DNA from: Parafannyhessea umbonata
GTDB taxonomy: Bacteria > Actinomycetota > Coriobacteriia > Coriobacteriales > Atopobiaceae
Direction of reading: 5' to 3'
Assembly: GCF_900105025.1 (NCBI RefSeq)
Contig: NZ_LT629759.1
Coordinates: 1,116,001 to 1,180,000, forward strand
Length of the DNA stretch: 64,000 nt
A model generated the notes under the pieces. It did no database searches and was not told the DNA's origin. It saw nothing but the letters and a program-made list of their open reading frames with translations. The position numbers and the translations under genes were made by a program. This document shows, piece by piece, positions 7,813 through 16,234 of this stretch. Numbering within the stretch: the first letter of the stretch is position 1; every line of letters starts with the position of its first letter.

Positions 7813-8238
7813 CTACTCGTCCACCAGGTATGTGGCGCAGTTCAGCGGCGTCTCGTAGCAGTCCACCCGGCTCACGGGCAGACCGCGGCCCAGAAGGACC
7901 TCCGCGAAGTTGCGCGCAAGGTTCTCCGCAGTCGTGCGGAACGGCAGCATCCTGAGGGTGAAGCCCTCGCGCTCAAGGCACGCGACGGTATCTGGCGCAA
8001 GGGAGCCCTCCTCCACCAGGAACATGTGGTCGAAGCGCGCGACCTCCTCGCGAACGATGCGCTTGAACTCGCCAAAGTCCAGTACCATGTCGCGCTCGGT
8101 CCCGTCCGTGCCAAGCGAGGCCTGCCTGATGTAGACCACCACGCGCCAGCGATGGCCGTGGAGGTTCTCGCACTTACCGTTGTAATCCGTCAGAAAGTGG
8201 GCGCCGTCGAAGCTTGCCTCGGTCTTCAGCTGGTACAC
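7813..8238 (-). CDS. queD: 6-carboxy-tetrahydropterin synthase family (QueD / PTPS-like)
   Basis: The 141-aa product belongs to the COG0720 pterin synthase family. QueD turns 7,8-dihydroneopterin triphosphate into 6-carboxytetrahydropterin for queuosine. Zinc ligands are His14 (DGAH) and His27/His29 of LHGH. Cys23 sits at the QueD nucleophile position (CxxxHGH). FDHMFL and the C-terminal ET motif complete the active site. Cys23 is followed directly by Glu24. The start is GTG (complement 8236-8238) with GGGAGGA upstream, one base after the folC stop. The gene ends the folate operon. A role replacing dihydroneopterin aldolase, known for some family members, is possible; tgt in the window supports queuosine. 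Confidence 0.88.
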   Translation of the reverse strand: MYQLKTEASFDGAHFLTDYNGKCENLHGHRWRVVVYIRQASLGTDGTERDMVLDFGEFKRIVREEVARFDHMFLVEEGSLAPDTVACLEREGFTLRMLPFRTTAENLARNFAEVLLGRGLPVSRVDCYETPLNCATYLVDE

Positions 8239-8239
8239 G

Positions 8240-9757
8240 CTAGTTCCTCCCGTCGTTCGCGGCATCGTCAAATATCTGCACCCTGGGGTGGCGGTCCGGC
8301 GCGACGCGCGGCCTCACGGGACCGGCCGCGTTCTGAACGCCCGGCCTGAGCAGCGCCGCGACCTCGCCGGCCGTGGTGATCGATCCGCACGCGACGTACG
8401 ACGTGCCCGCAAGGGCGTCCGTCGCCTCGCGCACGGACGAGAAGACCGCGTCCGGCCGCTTGCCGCACTCCTGGAAGACGCGGGCAAGGTCCTGTGCAGA
8501 AAGCGCGCGGTCCGAGGCCGTCTGCGTCACGTACACGCGCGGGAACTCCGGCGCGAGCAGGCCCACGATGCCGCGCACGTCCTTGTCCGCGAGCACGGCG
8601 CACAAAAGCGCCGGGCGCGTGGCCACGTTGGGGTCCACGCCGCGCACGGCCGTCAGGAACGTCTGGACGCTCTGCGGGTTGTGGCAAGCGTCTATGAGCA
8701 CGGGCGGGTCCGGCACCACCAGGTCGAAGCGGCCGGGCGTCGGGCACGTCACGAGGGACTGGAACAGCGCGTCGCCGTCGAGCGGGCGCCCCAGGAAAAG
8801 CTGTGCCAGCGTGACGGCGCACGCGAGGTTCGCGGCCTGGTACGCGGGCTTCAGCACGGAGAGCTCGCGGTATTCGCGGCCGTCCGGGCCCGGCGTCCGG
8901 ACGTCCACCATGAGAGGCGCGCCTATGCGGTCCGGACGCCGCGTTATGCGATACGTTGCGTGCGGCAGCCCCTCGTGCGCGCGCGGGGTGCCGGGATGCA
9001 TCTCGCCCGCGGCGTCCGAGGGGTCGGCCGGCCTCAAGAGCACGGGCGTGACGCCCTGCTCCGCGCATCGGGCGAGAAACACGTCCTCCACGCTGTCCGG
9101 CGTCGCAGTGCCAACACCCAGCACGCAGGTGCGCCCCCGCTTGATGATTGCGGCCTTCTCGCCCGCGATCTTCTCCAACGTGTCGCCCAGGATGCGCATG
9201 TGATCGAGCCCGATGCCCGTGATGGCGACGGAGCGTATGTTGTGCGCGGCGCTCGTGGCGTCCCAGCGGCCGCCCATGCCGCACTCCAGCACGCACGCGT
9301 CCACACCGGCCTCCGCGAAGACCACCATGGCCGCCACGGTCAGCACGTCGAACTCCGTTATGTCGTACGGGCGCTCGCCGGCGGCCTCGCGGCGCGCGTT
9401 CACGCGCTCGCCGGCGTAGACGGCGGCCGCGACGCCACGCGCGAACTGCGCCTCGCTCACGGGGTGGCCCGCCACCTCCATGCGCTCCGTCATGCTCACG
9501 AGCTCCGGGGAGGTGTACAGGGCGACGCGAAGCCCCTCTCCCCCAAGGATCGCCGCCGTGAAGCGCGCCGTCGAGGTCTTGCCGTTCGTGCCGGCTATCT
9601 GCACGCTCTGGAAGTGCTCGTCGGGGTTGCCCAGTTCGGCGAGCATGTCCTCCACGCTCTCGAGCATGGGCTGGATGCCAAAGCGCTTCGTGGCGGCAAG
9701 GCGCGCCATCGCGTCCTCGTAGCCGATGGAAGGTATCTGGAAGGGAACCTGGTACAT
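8240..9757 (-). CDS. folC: Bifunctional folylpolyglutamate synthase / dihydrofolate synthase
   Basis: The 505-aa product is a Mur-ligase-like enzyme that adds glutamate to dihydropteroate or tetrahydrofolate using ATP. The P-loop GTNGKTST is at 56-63, the omega-loop and ligase core include ECGMGGRWDAT, and the C-terminal domain shows IDACHNPQS. At about 505 aa it is longer than most FolC (about 430); the extra length is loops near residues 240-290 and a C-terminal tail. AAGGAG lies 11 bases before the ATG. It sits 43 bp after folE and one base before queD. Confidence 0.95.
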   Translation of the reverse strand: MYQVPFQIPSIGYEDAMARLAATKRFGIQPMLESVEDMLAELGNPDEHFQSVQIAGTNGKTSTARFTAAILGGEGLRVALYTSPELVSMTERMEVAGHPVSEAQFARGVAAAVYAGERVNARREAAGERPYDITEFDVLTVAAMVVFAEAGVDACVLECGMGGRWDATSAAHNIRSVAITGIGLDHMRILGDTLEKIAGEKAAIIKRGRTCVLGVGTATPDSVEDVFLARCAEQGVTPVLLRPADPSDAAGEMHPGTPRAHEGLPHATYRITRRPDRIGAPLMVDVRTPGPDGREYRELSVLKPAYQAANLACAVTLAQLFLGRPLDGDALFQSLVTCPTPGRFDLVVPDPPVLIDACHNPQSVQTFLTAVRGVDPNVATRPALLCAVLADKDVRGIVGLLAPEFPRVYVTQTASDRALSAQDLARVFQECGKRPDAVFSSVREATDALAGTSYVACGSITTAGEVAALLRPGVQNAAGPVRPRVAPDRHPRVQIFDDAANDGRN

Positions 9758-9800
9758 GGTGGGATGTGCTCCTTCTTGCGCGTGGGCGCAGGCCGCAGGG

Positions 9801-10454
9801 CTAGCCCCTCAGCAGCCTGAACGCCTCCTCGCGCGTCTTGCTGTCTGCCTTGAACACGCCGCGCACGGCGCTCGTGACGGTGGACGATCCCGCGGCGCGC
9901 ACGCCGCGCATGGTCATGCACGTGTGCTCCGCCTGCATGACCACCATGACGCCCAGCGGGTCGAGCTCGCGCATGAGCGCGTCCGCCACCTGCGCGGTCA
10001 GGCGCTCCTGCACCTGCAGGCGGTGCCCGTAGCCCACGACGCAGCGTGCGATCTTGGAGAGCCCGGTGATCCGCCCCTTGCGCGGGATGTAGCACACGCT
10101 GGCCGTACCCTCGAACGGCAGGATGTGGTGCTCGCACATAGACGAGAACGGGATGTCGCGCACGACGACCATCTCTTGGTTCTGCTCCTCCTGGAACTGT
10201 CGGCGCAGGTGGGCAGCGGGGTCCTCCTGCATGCCGCCAAAGAGCTCCTCCGCGGCGCGCGCCACGCGCTCCGGCGTGCCCCTCAGGCCCTCGCGGTCTG
10301 GGTCCTCGCCGATCGCGAGCAAAAACTCGCGCACGGCGGCCTCCGCCCGCGGCTTGTCTATGGGTGCAAATCCCTGGTCGTTCAGCGGTCGGCCGTAGCG
10401 GTCCTTCTCGCCCGTCGGCTCCGCCGCGCGAAACGAGCTCGTCTCTGGCACCAT
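9801..10454 (-). CDS. folE: GTP cyclohydrolase I
   Basis: The 217-aa product converts GTP to 7,8-dihydroneopterin triphosphate, the entry step to folate and also the source of the QueD substrate. The zinc-binding MCEHH motif (Cys107, His109 and His110) and the second cysteine in QAEHTCMTMRG identify the type I enzyme. The core matches the usual length, with about 30 extra N-terminal residues. Its ATG follows the folD stop with no gap, so translation is coupled. Downstream are folC and queD. Confidence 0.96.
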   Translation of the reverse strand: MVPETSSFRAAEPTGEKDRYGRPLNDQGFAPIDKPRAEAAVREFLLAIGEDPDREGLRGTPERVARAAEELFGGMQEDPAAHLRRQFQEEQNQEMVVVRDIPFSSMCEHHILPFEGTASVCYIPRKGRITGLSKIARCVVGYGHRLQVQERLTAQVADALMRELDPLGVMVVMQAEHTCMTMRGVRAAGSSTVTSAVRGVFKADSKTREEAFRLLRG

Positions 10455-11309
10455 CTATCCAACCGTCCTTTCCGCGGCCTCCACCACGTGCTTCGCGAGG
10501 CAGGCCGTCGTAACCGCTCCAACGCCGCCGGGCACGGGCGTGATCGCGCCCACGATGGGTTCGACCGCGTCGAAGTCCACGTCGCCTACAAGACGCTGGG
10601 CGTCCTCGTCCCAGTTGATGCCTACGTCCACCACGACCTGCCCCGCATGCGCGCACCGGGCACCAAACGTGCCCGCGTGGCCGGCGGCCACGACCACTAC
10701 GTCCGCGTCGGCGCACTTTGCCGCGAGGTCGCGCGTGTGCGTGTGGCACATGGTCACGGTGGCGTTTGCCGCCTGCAGCAGCATCGACACGGGCCGCCCT
10801 ATCACGAGCGAGCGCCCCACGACCACGACGTCCGCGCCGTCGAGCGCCACTCCGTGGTGGCGGAGCAGCTGGAGCACGGCCTCCGCGGTGCACGGCGGAA
10901 AGCCGACGGCCTCGCCCGCGAACACGCCCGCAAGGGACCCCGCCGTGATGCCGTCCACGTCCTTCGCCACGTCAAGCGCCTCGCACGCCGCGTGCTCGTC
11001 CAGTGCGGCCGGCAGCGGGCGGAACATGAGGCAGCCGTGCACGGACGGGTCCGCGTTCACGTCGCGGATGGCGCGCTCCAGCTCCGCCTGCGCGCAGTCC
11101 GCCGGCAGCGCGACGCGCCGGGCGGAGATCCCCACCTTCTCGCAGCGCCTCAGCGCGGCGCGCTCGTACGAGAGGTCGTCCGGGCGCTCCCCCACGCGCA
11201 GTATCGCGAGTCCGGGCGTGACGCCGCGGGCGAGAAGTGCCGCCACGCGCGTCCCAAGCTCCTCCGTGAGCGCACGGGCGACGGGCGCCCCCTTCAGCAA
11301 CTCCGCCAA
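10455..11309 (-). CDS. folD: Methylenetetrahydrofolate dehydrogenase (FolD family, cyclohydrolase residues missing)
   Basis: The 284-aa product has the FolD fold: N-terminal catalytic lobe, then the NAD(P) lobe with VVVGRSLVIGRPVSMLL and the C-terminal TPVPGGVGAVT. The catalytic Tyr is present (Tyr48 in LSYERAAL), but the Lys four residues later, part of the usual YxxxK, is Ala52. The usual VQLPLP is MFRPLP, so the catalytic Gln is Phe96. Asp119 (KDVDG) remains. Human and E. coli studies tie that Lys and Gln to the cyclohydrolase step, so this is probably a dehydrogenase only, with FchA upstream supplying the other step. The start is TTG with AAGGGG six bases upstream, three bases after the fchA stop. 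Confidence 0.92.
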   Translation of the reverse strand: MAELLKGAPVARALTEELGTRVAALLARGVTPGLAILRVGERPDDLSYERAALRRCEKVGISARRVALPADCAQAELERAIRDVNADPSVHGCLMFRPLPAALDEHAACEALDVAKDVDGITAGSLAGVFAGEAVGFPPCTAEAVLQLLRHHGVALDGADVVVVGRSLVIGRPVSMLLQAANATVTMCHTHTRDLAAKCADADVVVVAAGHAGTFGARCAHAGQVVVDVGINWDEDAQRLVGDVDFDAVEPIVGAITPVPGGVGAVTTACLAKHVVEAAERTVG

Positions 11310-11311
11310 GA

Positions 11312-11956
11312 CTATCCCCTTCCCCTCACGCGGTCCGTCACGGAGCGCGCGAGCGCCTCGGCCCGGGGCACGTACGCCGCGAGCATGCCGTCGCAGCGGG
11401 CCTCCAGCTCCCTCGCGCACGCGCGGTCCTCTAGCGCGGCCGCGTTCACGAACACGTTCAGGCTCGCGGACTCCAGCGCGGCACGGGCAAGGTGCGCGCC
11501 CGTCCCGACGTCGGCCACGAGCAGGGCAGAGCCCTTCTCGCCCATCTCCTCCAGAAGGTCGATGGCCCGGCACGCCTGCCCCATCATCGCGAGCGGCGCC
11601 TCGCACGCGAGCCGCGTCGCGTCCTGGATGGCCTGCGGGCGCTCGGCGTCGTCCTTTGGCAGCGCGTACGCGCGCGACAGCGGCAGAAAGCCGCGGGCGT
11701 CCTCGTCCACAAGCTCAAGCAGGCGTCGGCGCACCTCCCCCGCCCGCTCCACCATGCGCTGCACGTCCAGCTCGACGGCGGCGTAGCGGCGCTTGCCCAG
11801 CGTGAACGCGCCGGCCATGGAGCACAGCGCGGCGGCCAGCGCGCCCACGTACGCCGCGGCGCCACCGCCCCCGGGCACGGGGCTCCTTCCGGCGAGCTCC
11901 TCCGCGAAGCGGGCGCAGCTCTTGTCCACGAGCCTCTCTTCGGGCCTCTCTTGCAC
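11312..11956 (-). CDS. fchA: Methenyltetrahydrofolate cyclohydrolase / cyclodeaminase
   Basis: The product (214 aa) matches the FTCD C-terminal/FchA family, which hydrolyses or forms methenyl-THF. The hallmark is the N-terminal VPGGGGAAAYVGAL glycine-rich loop followed by a helical bundle. It sits between fhs and folD, as in purine- or formate-using clostridia. The start chosen is a GTG (complement 11954-11956) with GGGAG ten bases upstream. An earlier GTG at 11995 is inside a hairpin (11977-11998, one mismatch) after fhs and is less likely. Given the FolD substitutions this enzyme probably carries the cyclohydrolase step of the pathway. Confidence 0.9.
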   Translation of the reverse strand: MQERPEERLVDKSCARFAEELAGRSPVPGGGGAAAYVGALAAALCSMAGAFTLGKRRYAAVELDVQRMVERAGEVRRRLLELVDEDARGFLPLSRAYALPKDDAERPQAIQDATRLACEAPLAMMGQACRAIDLLEEMGEKGSALLVADVGTGAHLARAALESASLNVFVNAAALEDRACARELEARCDGMLAAYVPRAEALARSVTDRVRGRG

Positions 11957-12035
11957 GATATGCACACTCCCATGAGGGGGCGCCCCTTCGGGCACCCCGC
12001 AGGTCAGGTTGGTTGTACGGACGAGAAGGACGCAG

Positions 12036-13703
12036 CTAGAACAGGCCGACGATCTTTCCGTCGGGCGTGACGTCGATCTTCTCGGCGGCCGGCACCTTCG
12101 GGAGGCCCGGCATGGTCATGATGTCCCCCGTGAGCGCGACGATGAAGCCCGCGCCGGCAGAGACCTTCAGGTTGCGCACCGTGATGCGGAAGCCCTCGGG
12201 CGCGCCGAGCCGCTTGGGGTCGTCCGTGAAGGAGTACTGGGTCTTCGCGATGCAGATGGGGAGCTTGCCGAAGCCTTGCTCCTCGAGCTGGGCCATCTGG
12301 CGCGCCGCCTTCGGCGTGAAGTCCACGCCGTCCGCGTGGTAGACCTTCGTCGCGATGGCCTCGACCTTGTTGGCGATCGTGTCGTCCACGTCGTAGGCGA
12401 AGCGGAAGTCGTTCGGCTGGTCGCACAGGCGGATGACCTCGTTCGCGAGGGCCTCGCCGCCCTCGCCGCCCTTCGCCCAGACCTCGGAGAGCGCCACGTT
12501 CACGCCGAGCTTGCCGCACTCCTTGGCCACGAGGTCGAGCTCGGCCTTCGTGTCCGTCGGGAACGCGTTGATGGCCACGACGACGGGCAGGCCCCAGACG
12601 TCTGTGATGTTCGAGACGTGGCGCAGCAGGTTGGGAAGGCCGGCGCGCACGGCGTCGAGGTTCTCCTCCGTGAGCTCTGCCTTCGGCACACCGCCGTTGT
12701 ACTTGAGGGCGCGCACCGTCGCCACGAGCACGACGGCGTCGGGATGAAGGTTCGCGTAGCGGCTCTTGATGTCCAGGAACTTCTCGGCACCGAGGTCCGC
12801 GCCGAAGCCGGCCTCCGTGACGACGTAGTCCGCGAGCCTGAGGGCGGTCGTCGTGGCCTCGACGGAGTTGCAGCCGTGCGCGATGTTCGCGAACGGGCCA
12901 CCGTGCACGAACGCGGGGTTGCCCTCGAGCGTCTGCACGAGGTTCGGCTTTATGGCGTCCTTCAGGAGCGCCGTCATGGCACCCTCGGCGTGGATGTCGT
13001 GGACCGTCACCGGCCTGCGGTCGTAGGTGTACGCGACGACCATGCGGCCGAGGCGCGCCTTCAGGTCCATGAGGTCCGTCGCGAGGCAGAACACGGCCAT
13101 GACCTCGGACGCGACGGTGATGTCGAAGCCGTCCTCGCGCGGCATGCCGTTCGCGACGCCGCCGAGGCCGTCCACCACATTGCGGAGCTGGCGGTCGTTC
13201 ATGTCGACGCAGCGCTTCCAGACGATGCGGCGCGGGTCGATCCCCAGGGAGTTGCCCTGCTTGATGTGGTTGTCGAGCATCGCGGCGCACAGGTTGTTCG
13301 CGGCTCCGATCGCGTGGAAGTCGCCCGTGAAGTGCAGGTTGATGTCCTCCATGGGGACGACCTGCGCGTAGCCGCCGCCCGCGGCGCCGCCCTTGATGCC
13401 GAAGACGGGTCCCAGGGACGGCTCGCGCAGGCAGAGCATGGAGTTCTTGCCGAGCCTGCACAGGGCGTCCTCGAGGCCGACGGACGTGGTGGTCTTGCCC
13501 TCGCCCGCAGGCGTTGGGTTGATGGCCGTCACGAGGATGAGCTTGCCCCTCATGGGCTTGTCCCTGAAGGCGTGGATGTCCACCTTCGCCTTGTAGTTGC
13601 CATAGAGCTCGAGCTGCTCCGGACCAAGGCCGGCCTTCTTGGCCACCTCGGTGATGGGGAGCATCGTTGCCTCCTGCGCGATCTCGATGTCTGACTTTGC
13701 CAT
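12036..13703 (-). CDS. fhs: Formate-tetrahydrofolate ligase
   Basis: The 555-aa product joins formate to THF using ATP, yielding 10-formyl-THF in the cytoplasm. It has the family's usual length. The P-loop is TPAGEGKTT (64-72); other conserved stretches are [22 protein letters not shown] and the C-terminal [11 protein letters not shown]. The start is the ATG at 13703, with GGAAG upstream; the preceding 14 in-frame codons are basic leader and not family-like. It is the first gene of fhs-fchA-folD-folE-folC-queD, preceded by a 172-bp leader in which no riboswitch was recognised. Confidence 0.97.
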   Translation of the reverse strand: MAKSDIEIAQEATMLPITEVAKKAGLGPEQLELYGNYKAKVDIHAFRDKPMRGKLILVTAINPTPAGEGKTTTSVGLEDALCRLGKNSMLCLREPSLGPVFGIKGGAAGGGYAQVVPMEDINLHFTGDFHAIGAANNLCAAMLDNHIKQGNSLGIDPRRIVWKRCVDMNDRQLRNVVDGLGGVANGMPREDGFDITVASEVMAVFCLATDLMDLKARLGRMVVAYTYDRRPVTVHDIHAEGAMTALLKDAIKPNLVQTLEGNPAFVHGGPFANIAHGCNSVEATTTALRLADYVVTEAGFGADLGAEKFLDIKSRYANLHPDAVVLVATVRALKYNGGVPKAELTEENLDAVRAGLPNLLRHVSNITDVWGLPVVVAINAFPTDTKAELDLVAKECGKLGVNVALSEVWAKGGEGGEALANEVIRLCDQPNDFRFAYDVDDTIANKVEAIATKVYHADGVDFTPKAARQMAQLEEQGFGKLPICIAKTQYSFTDDPKRLGAPEGFRITVRNLKVSAGAGFIVALTGDIMTMPGLPKVPAAEKIDVTPDGKIVGLF

Positions 13704-13875
13704 CCTCAGCGCTTCCTTTCGCTTCTTGGAGCGGTCGGGCTCCAACGGTTACCGGGTCTCACGGGACGAACTGACCGTTACCCCATTGTGCGCGTTCGGG
13801 ATTGCGTTTGTGGCGAGGATCGAGCCGCGGATATCGAATAGTCGCAATTGGCACGCATCGAGGTCGTACCCGTGC

Positions 13876-14475
13876 CTAGCGCTGGGACCGAATGACGCGC
13901 TCCTCCGTGACGACGACGTCGACCGGCACGTCGTGCTCGTCGAGCGCGAGGGCGCCCACCGGGCTCATCTGCGGCTCGCGGCAGAGTCCGACGGAGGCAC
14001 CGGCAAACTCTGCGAGGAAGACGTCGTAGAAGCCGCCACCGTAGCCCATGCGATAGCCGCGCTCGTCGAACGCGAGCCCCGGCACGATGGCAAGCGCACG
14101 TGACCCCGCCTTCGGGTCCACCTCGCGCGCGGGGTCGGGCACGGGCTCTTCCACGCCAAAGGGGCTCCTCACGAGGCCGTCGAAGCTGGACACGTAAAAC
14201 CAGCGCATGCGACGCGTGCCGGGAACGCACCACGGCAGCGCGACGGCCTTGCCCCGCGCCCAGGCGTCGCGCACGATCGCGCGGGTGTCGACCTCGTCTC
14301 CCACGGACAGGTACGTGAGCACGGTGTCCGCGGCCAGATACTCCGGGAGTCGCGTGACGCCACCTGCTATGGCGGCGTCCCTTCTCGCCCGTCCGTCCTT
14401 GCCGAGGGCGCTCCTGACCTCCTTGTAGCGGCGGCGCAGCCCCCGCTTGCGCTCGCGCGTCCCGTCGCCGTCCAT
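13876..14475 (-). CDS. 5-formyltetrahydrofolate cyclo-ligase
   Basis: The 199-aa product matches the 5-FCL family (FthC/YgfA), which recycles 5-formyl-THF to methenyl-THF with ATP. The signature is MGYGGGFYD near the C-terminus, and the N-terminal RKRGLRRRYKEVR helix is the usual start. AAGGGGG stands six bases before the ATG at 14475. The gene ends 172 bp before the fhs start and is on the same strand, so it may be co-transcribed with the folate operon. It is divergent from gpmA. Confidence 0.9.
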   Translation of the reverse strand: MDGDGTRERKRGLRRRYKEVRSALGKDGRARRDAAIAGGVTRLPEYLAADTVLTYLSVGDEVDTRAIVRDAWARGKAVALPWCVPGTRRMRWFYVSSFDGLVRSPFGVEEPVPDPAREVDPKAGSRALAIVPGLAFDERGYRMGYGGGFYDVFLAEFAGASVGLCREPQMSPVGALALDEHDVPVDVVVTEERVIRSQR

Positions 14476-14623
14476 GCGGCGCCCCCCTTCTGGCGTGACC
14501 CTTGCGTCGCGCCCGTCGTGCGCGTTGGGTGAAATCCGGCGCGTTGCGCCCATGCGACCCCGCGCGCGCCGTAACCTCGCCCTAGGGTACCGCAGGCCGT
14601 GCAATCGATGCGAGGGGGCTGCC

Positions 14624-15433
14624 ATGGCGACGGCGACGCTGGTGATCATGCGTCACGGCGAGAGCGCGTGGACGGACAAGCGGGTGAACCGCTTCGCGGG
14701 TTGGGTGGACGTCCCGCTGACGGAGCGCGGGCGCGCCCAGGCGGCGGAGGCGGGCAGGCTCATGCGCGAGGCAAACATCAGGCCGGACGCGGTGTTCACG
14801 TCGCTTCTGGAACGCTCCATCGTGAGCGCGGACATCGCGCTGCACGAGGTGGGCCGCCTGTGGGTGCCTGTCATCCGAAGCTGGCGCCTGAACGAGCGCC
14901 ACTACGGCGCGTTCCAGGGCCAGACGCGGCCGGACATGCGCAAGGCGTACGGCGAGGAGCTATTCGAAACATACCGGCGCAGCTTCGACGTGAGGCCACC
15001 GATGATCGATCCCGCCTCCCCGTACTTCCAGGCAGACGACCCGCGCTACGGCGCGCTCTCGCAGGACGGGCTCGACGCGACGGACCCGCGGCAGATACGC
15101 AGCGAGTGCCTGAAAGACGTGATTGCGCGGCTTGAGCCGTTCTGGGGCGCCTACGTGACGCCGCCCCTGCTGTTGGGGCAGACGGTGCTCGTGGTGACGC
15201 ACGGGTCTGTGGTGCGCTCGCTCATCAAGGTGGTCGAGGGCGTGTCCGCGGAAGAGATTCGCAAGGTGAACGTCCCGACGGGCCAGCCCCGCGTGTACGA
15301 GTTCGAGACCGGCGGCATGGGAGGGCTTCGCCTTGCGGGTCCCGGGCGCTGGCTTGACCCGGATGCCGCAAGCCGCGGCGCAGCGGAGGCGCTTGCGCTG
15401 GGTTCGGACCCAGCTCCCTCGGGCCCGGCATAG
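14624..15433 (+). CDS. gpmA: Phosphoglycerate mutase, 2,3-BPG-dependent type
   Basis: The 269-aa product converts 3-phosphoglycerate to 2-phosphoglycerate. The phosphohistidine motif is VIMRHGESAW (His11). The dPGM-type stretch LNERHYGAFQGQ and the partner VVTHGSVVRSLIK are present. Compared with E. coli GpmA it has about 20 extra C-terminal Ala/Pro-rich residues. GAGGGGG precedes the ATG; longer in-frame extensions upstream overlap fthC antisense and are rejected. It is monocistronic and converges on a tRNA cluster. Confidence 0.94.
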   Translation: MATATLVIMRHGESAWTDKRVNRFAGWVDVPLTERGRAQAAEAGRLMREANIRPDAVFTSLLERSIVSADIALHEVGRLWVPVIRSWRLNERHYGAFQGQTRPDMRKAYGEELFETYRRSFDVRPPMIDPASPYFQADDPRYGALSQDGLDATDPRQIRSECLKDVIARLEPFWGAYVTPPLLLGQTVLVVTHGSVVRSLIKVVEGVSAEEIRKVNVPTGQPRVYEFETGGMGGLRLAGPGRWLDPDAASRGAAEALALGSDPAPSGPA

Positions 15434-15520
15434 TGCACGTCCCGATGGAGCCGCGGGCAGGTGGGTGTCCTTCTCGCCCGCGCGCCCGATGAGTGCCGCC
15501 GGCACATGTTGTGGCCATAC

Positions 15521-15552
15521 AAAAAGCCCGACGCACGAGCGCCGGGCTTGCT
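15521..15552 (-). terminator. Terminator of the His-Lys-Lys tRNA operon
   Basis: Arms AAGCCCG and CGGGCTT (plus-strand reading) with GC-rich inner bases, followed on the leftward strand by TTTTT (complement of 15521-15525). A copy of the interspersed motif lies just beyond at 15470-15478. Confidence 0.8.
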
Positions 15553-15559
15553 TTCAAGA

Positions 15560-15635
15560 TGGTGGGTCGTGAGGGGGTCGAACCCTCGACCTTGGGATTA
15601 AGAGTCCCCTGCTCTACCAACTGAGCTAACGACCC
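15560..15635 (-). tRNA. tRNA-Lys (anticodon CTT), copy 2
   Basis: Acceptor arms GGGTCGT and ACGACCC, anticodon loop CTCTTAA (CTT), T-loop GGTTCGACCCC, CCA encoded. Identical over all 76 bases to the copy at 15673-15748. Last gene of the cluster. Confidence 0.96.
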
Positions 15636-15672
15636 ATCTATATGTGCTGGCATGTGCCAGAGAAGAGGTCAA

Positions 15673-15748
15673 TGGTGGGTCGTGAGGGGGTCGAACCCTC
15701 GACCTTGGGATTAAGAGTCCCCTGCTCTACCAACTGAGCTAACGACCC
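15673..15748 (-). tRNA. tRNA-Lys (anticodon CTT), copy 1
   Basis: Same sequence as the neighbouring tRNA-Lys, with a different 37-base spacer between them, so the pair arose by duplication but the spacers have diverged or differ in origin. Confidence 0.96.
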
Positions 15749-15775
15749 ATTGACGTCCCTGCGCTGCGCTTGGAA

Positions 15776-15852
15776 TGGGGTGGGTAGAGGGGCTCGAACC
15801 CTCGACCTACGGAGCCACGGTCCGTCGCTCTGCCAACTGAGCTACACCCACC
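15776..15852 (-). tRNA. tRNA-His (anticodon GTG)
   Basis: The anticodon loop is CCGTGGC (GTG). The acceptor stem can form eight pairs, giving the extra G-1:C73 pair typical of tRNA-His. CCA is encoded (complement of 15776-15778). First gene after the promoter. Confidence 0.95.
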
Positions 15853-15881
15853 ATCAGGTCCCGCTCGCAACGCGCTTTGTA

Positions 15882-15910
15882 ATAATGCCTAAACTGCGCG
15901 GTCCGCGCAA
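15882..15910 (-). promoter_or_regulatory. Promoter of the His-Lys-Lys tRNA operon
   Basis: On the leftward strand TTGCGC (complement of 15905-15910) and CATTAT (complement of 15882-15887) are 17 bp apart. The start site would be about 24 bases before tRNA-His. Confidence 0.65.
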
Positions 15911-16138
15911 GGGTGAATTTGGAAAATTCTTTATCCAACGCCTGGTTTGCCACAAACGCCCACGTAGATGGCTCGCACCACCCTTCATAAGATGGAGACA
16001 AGGTGGAGAAGGTCCGCCATCCTCGCCCGCGGCCCCCATATCTGGCGCCAAGACGCCCTCCTGGCAGCACAGCGCGGTGCCCTCTCCTTTCCGCTCGCGG
16101 CCATGCTCTCGCGAAACAGACTCTTAACTGCGCACGTC

Positions 16139-16167
16139 TTGAAGCCCCCACCCCCGTGGCCTATGCT
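16139..16167 (+). promoter_or_regulatory. Promoter of the amino-acid ABC transporter
   Basis: TTGAAG (16139-16144) and TATGCT (16162-16167) with a 17-bp spacer, 68 bp before the binding-protein start. Confidence 0.65.
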
Positions 16168-16234
16168 TACTGTAGCGCACTAAAGTGAATGCGCGGATCT
16201 CGTGATCTCACGCTACGATGCCCGGAGGTATCAC

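Larger units (their letters stand above)
15853..16234. other. Divergent intergenic region, tRNA-His to ABC binding protein
   Basis: These 382 bases hold two good promoters facing away from each other (15882-15910 leftward, 16139-16167 rightward). Between them (15911-16138) no gene, repeat or structured RNA was recognised. Confidence 0.6.

Noticed and set aside
13704-13875. Tetrahydrofolate riboswitch before fhs
   Set aside because: No recognisable THF aptamer sequence or pseudoknot; only short direct repeats (CGGTTACC, CCGTTACC) were seen.
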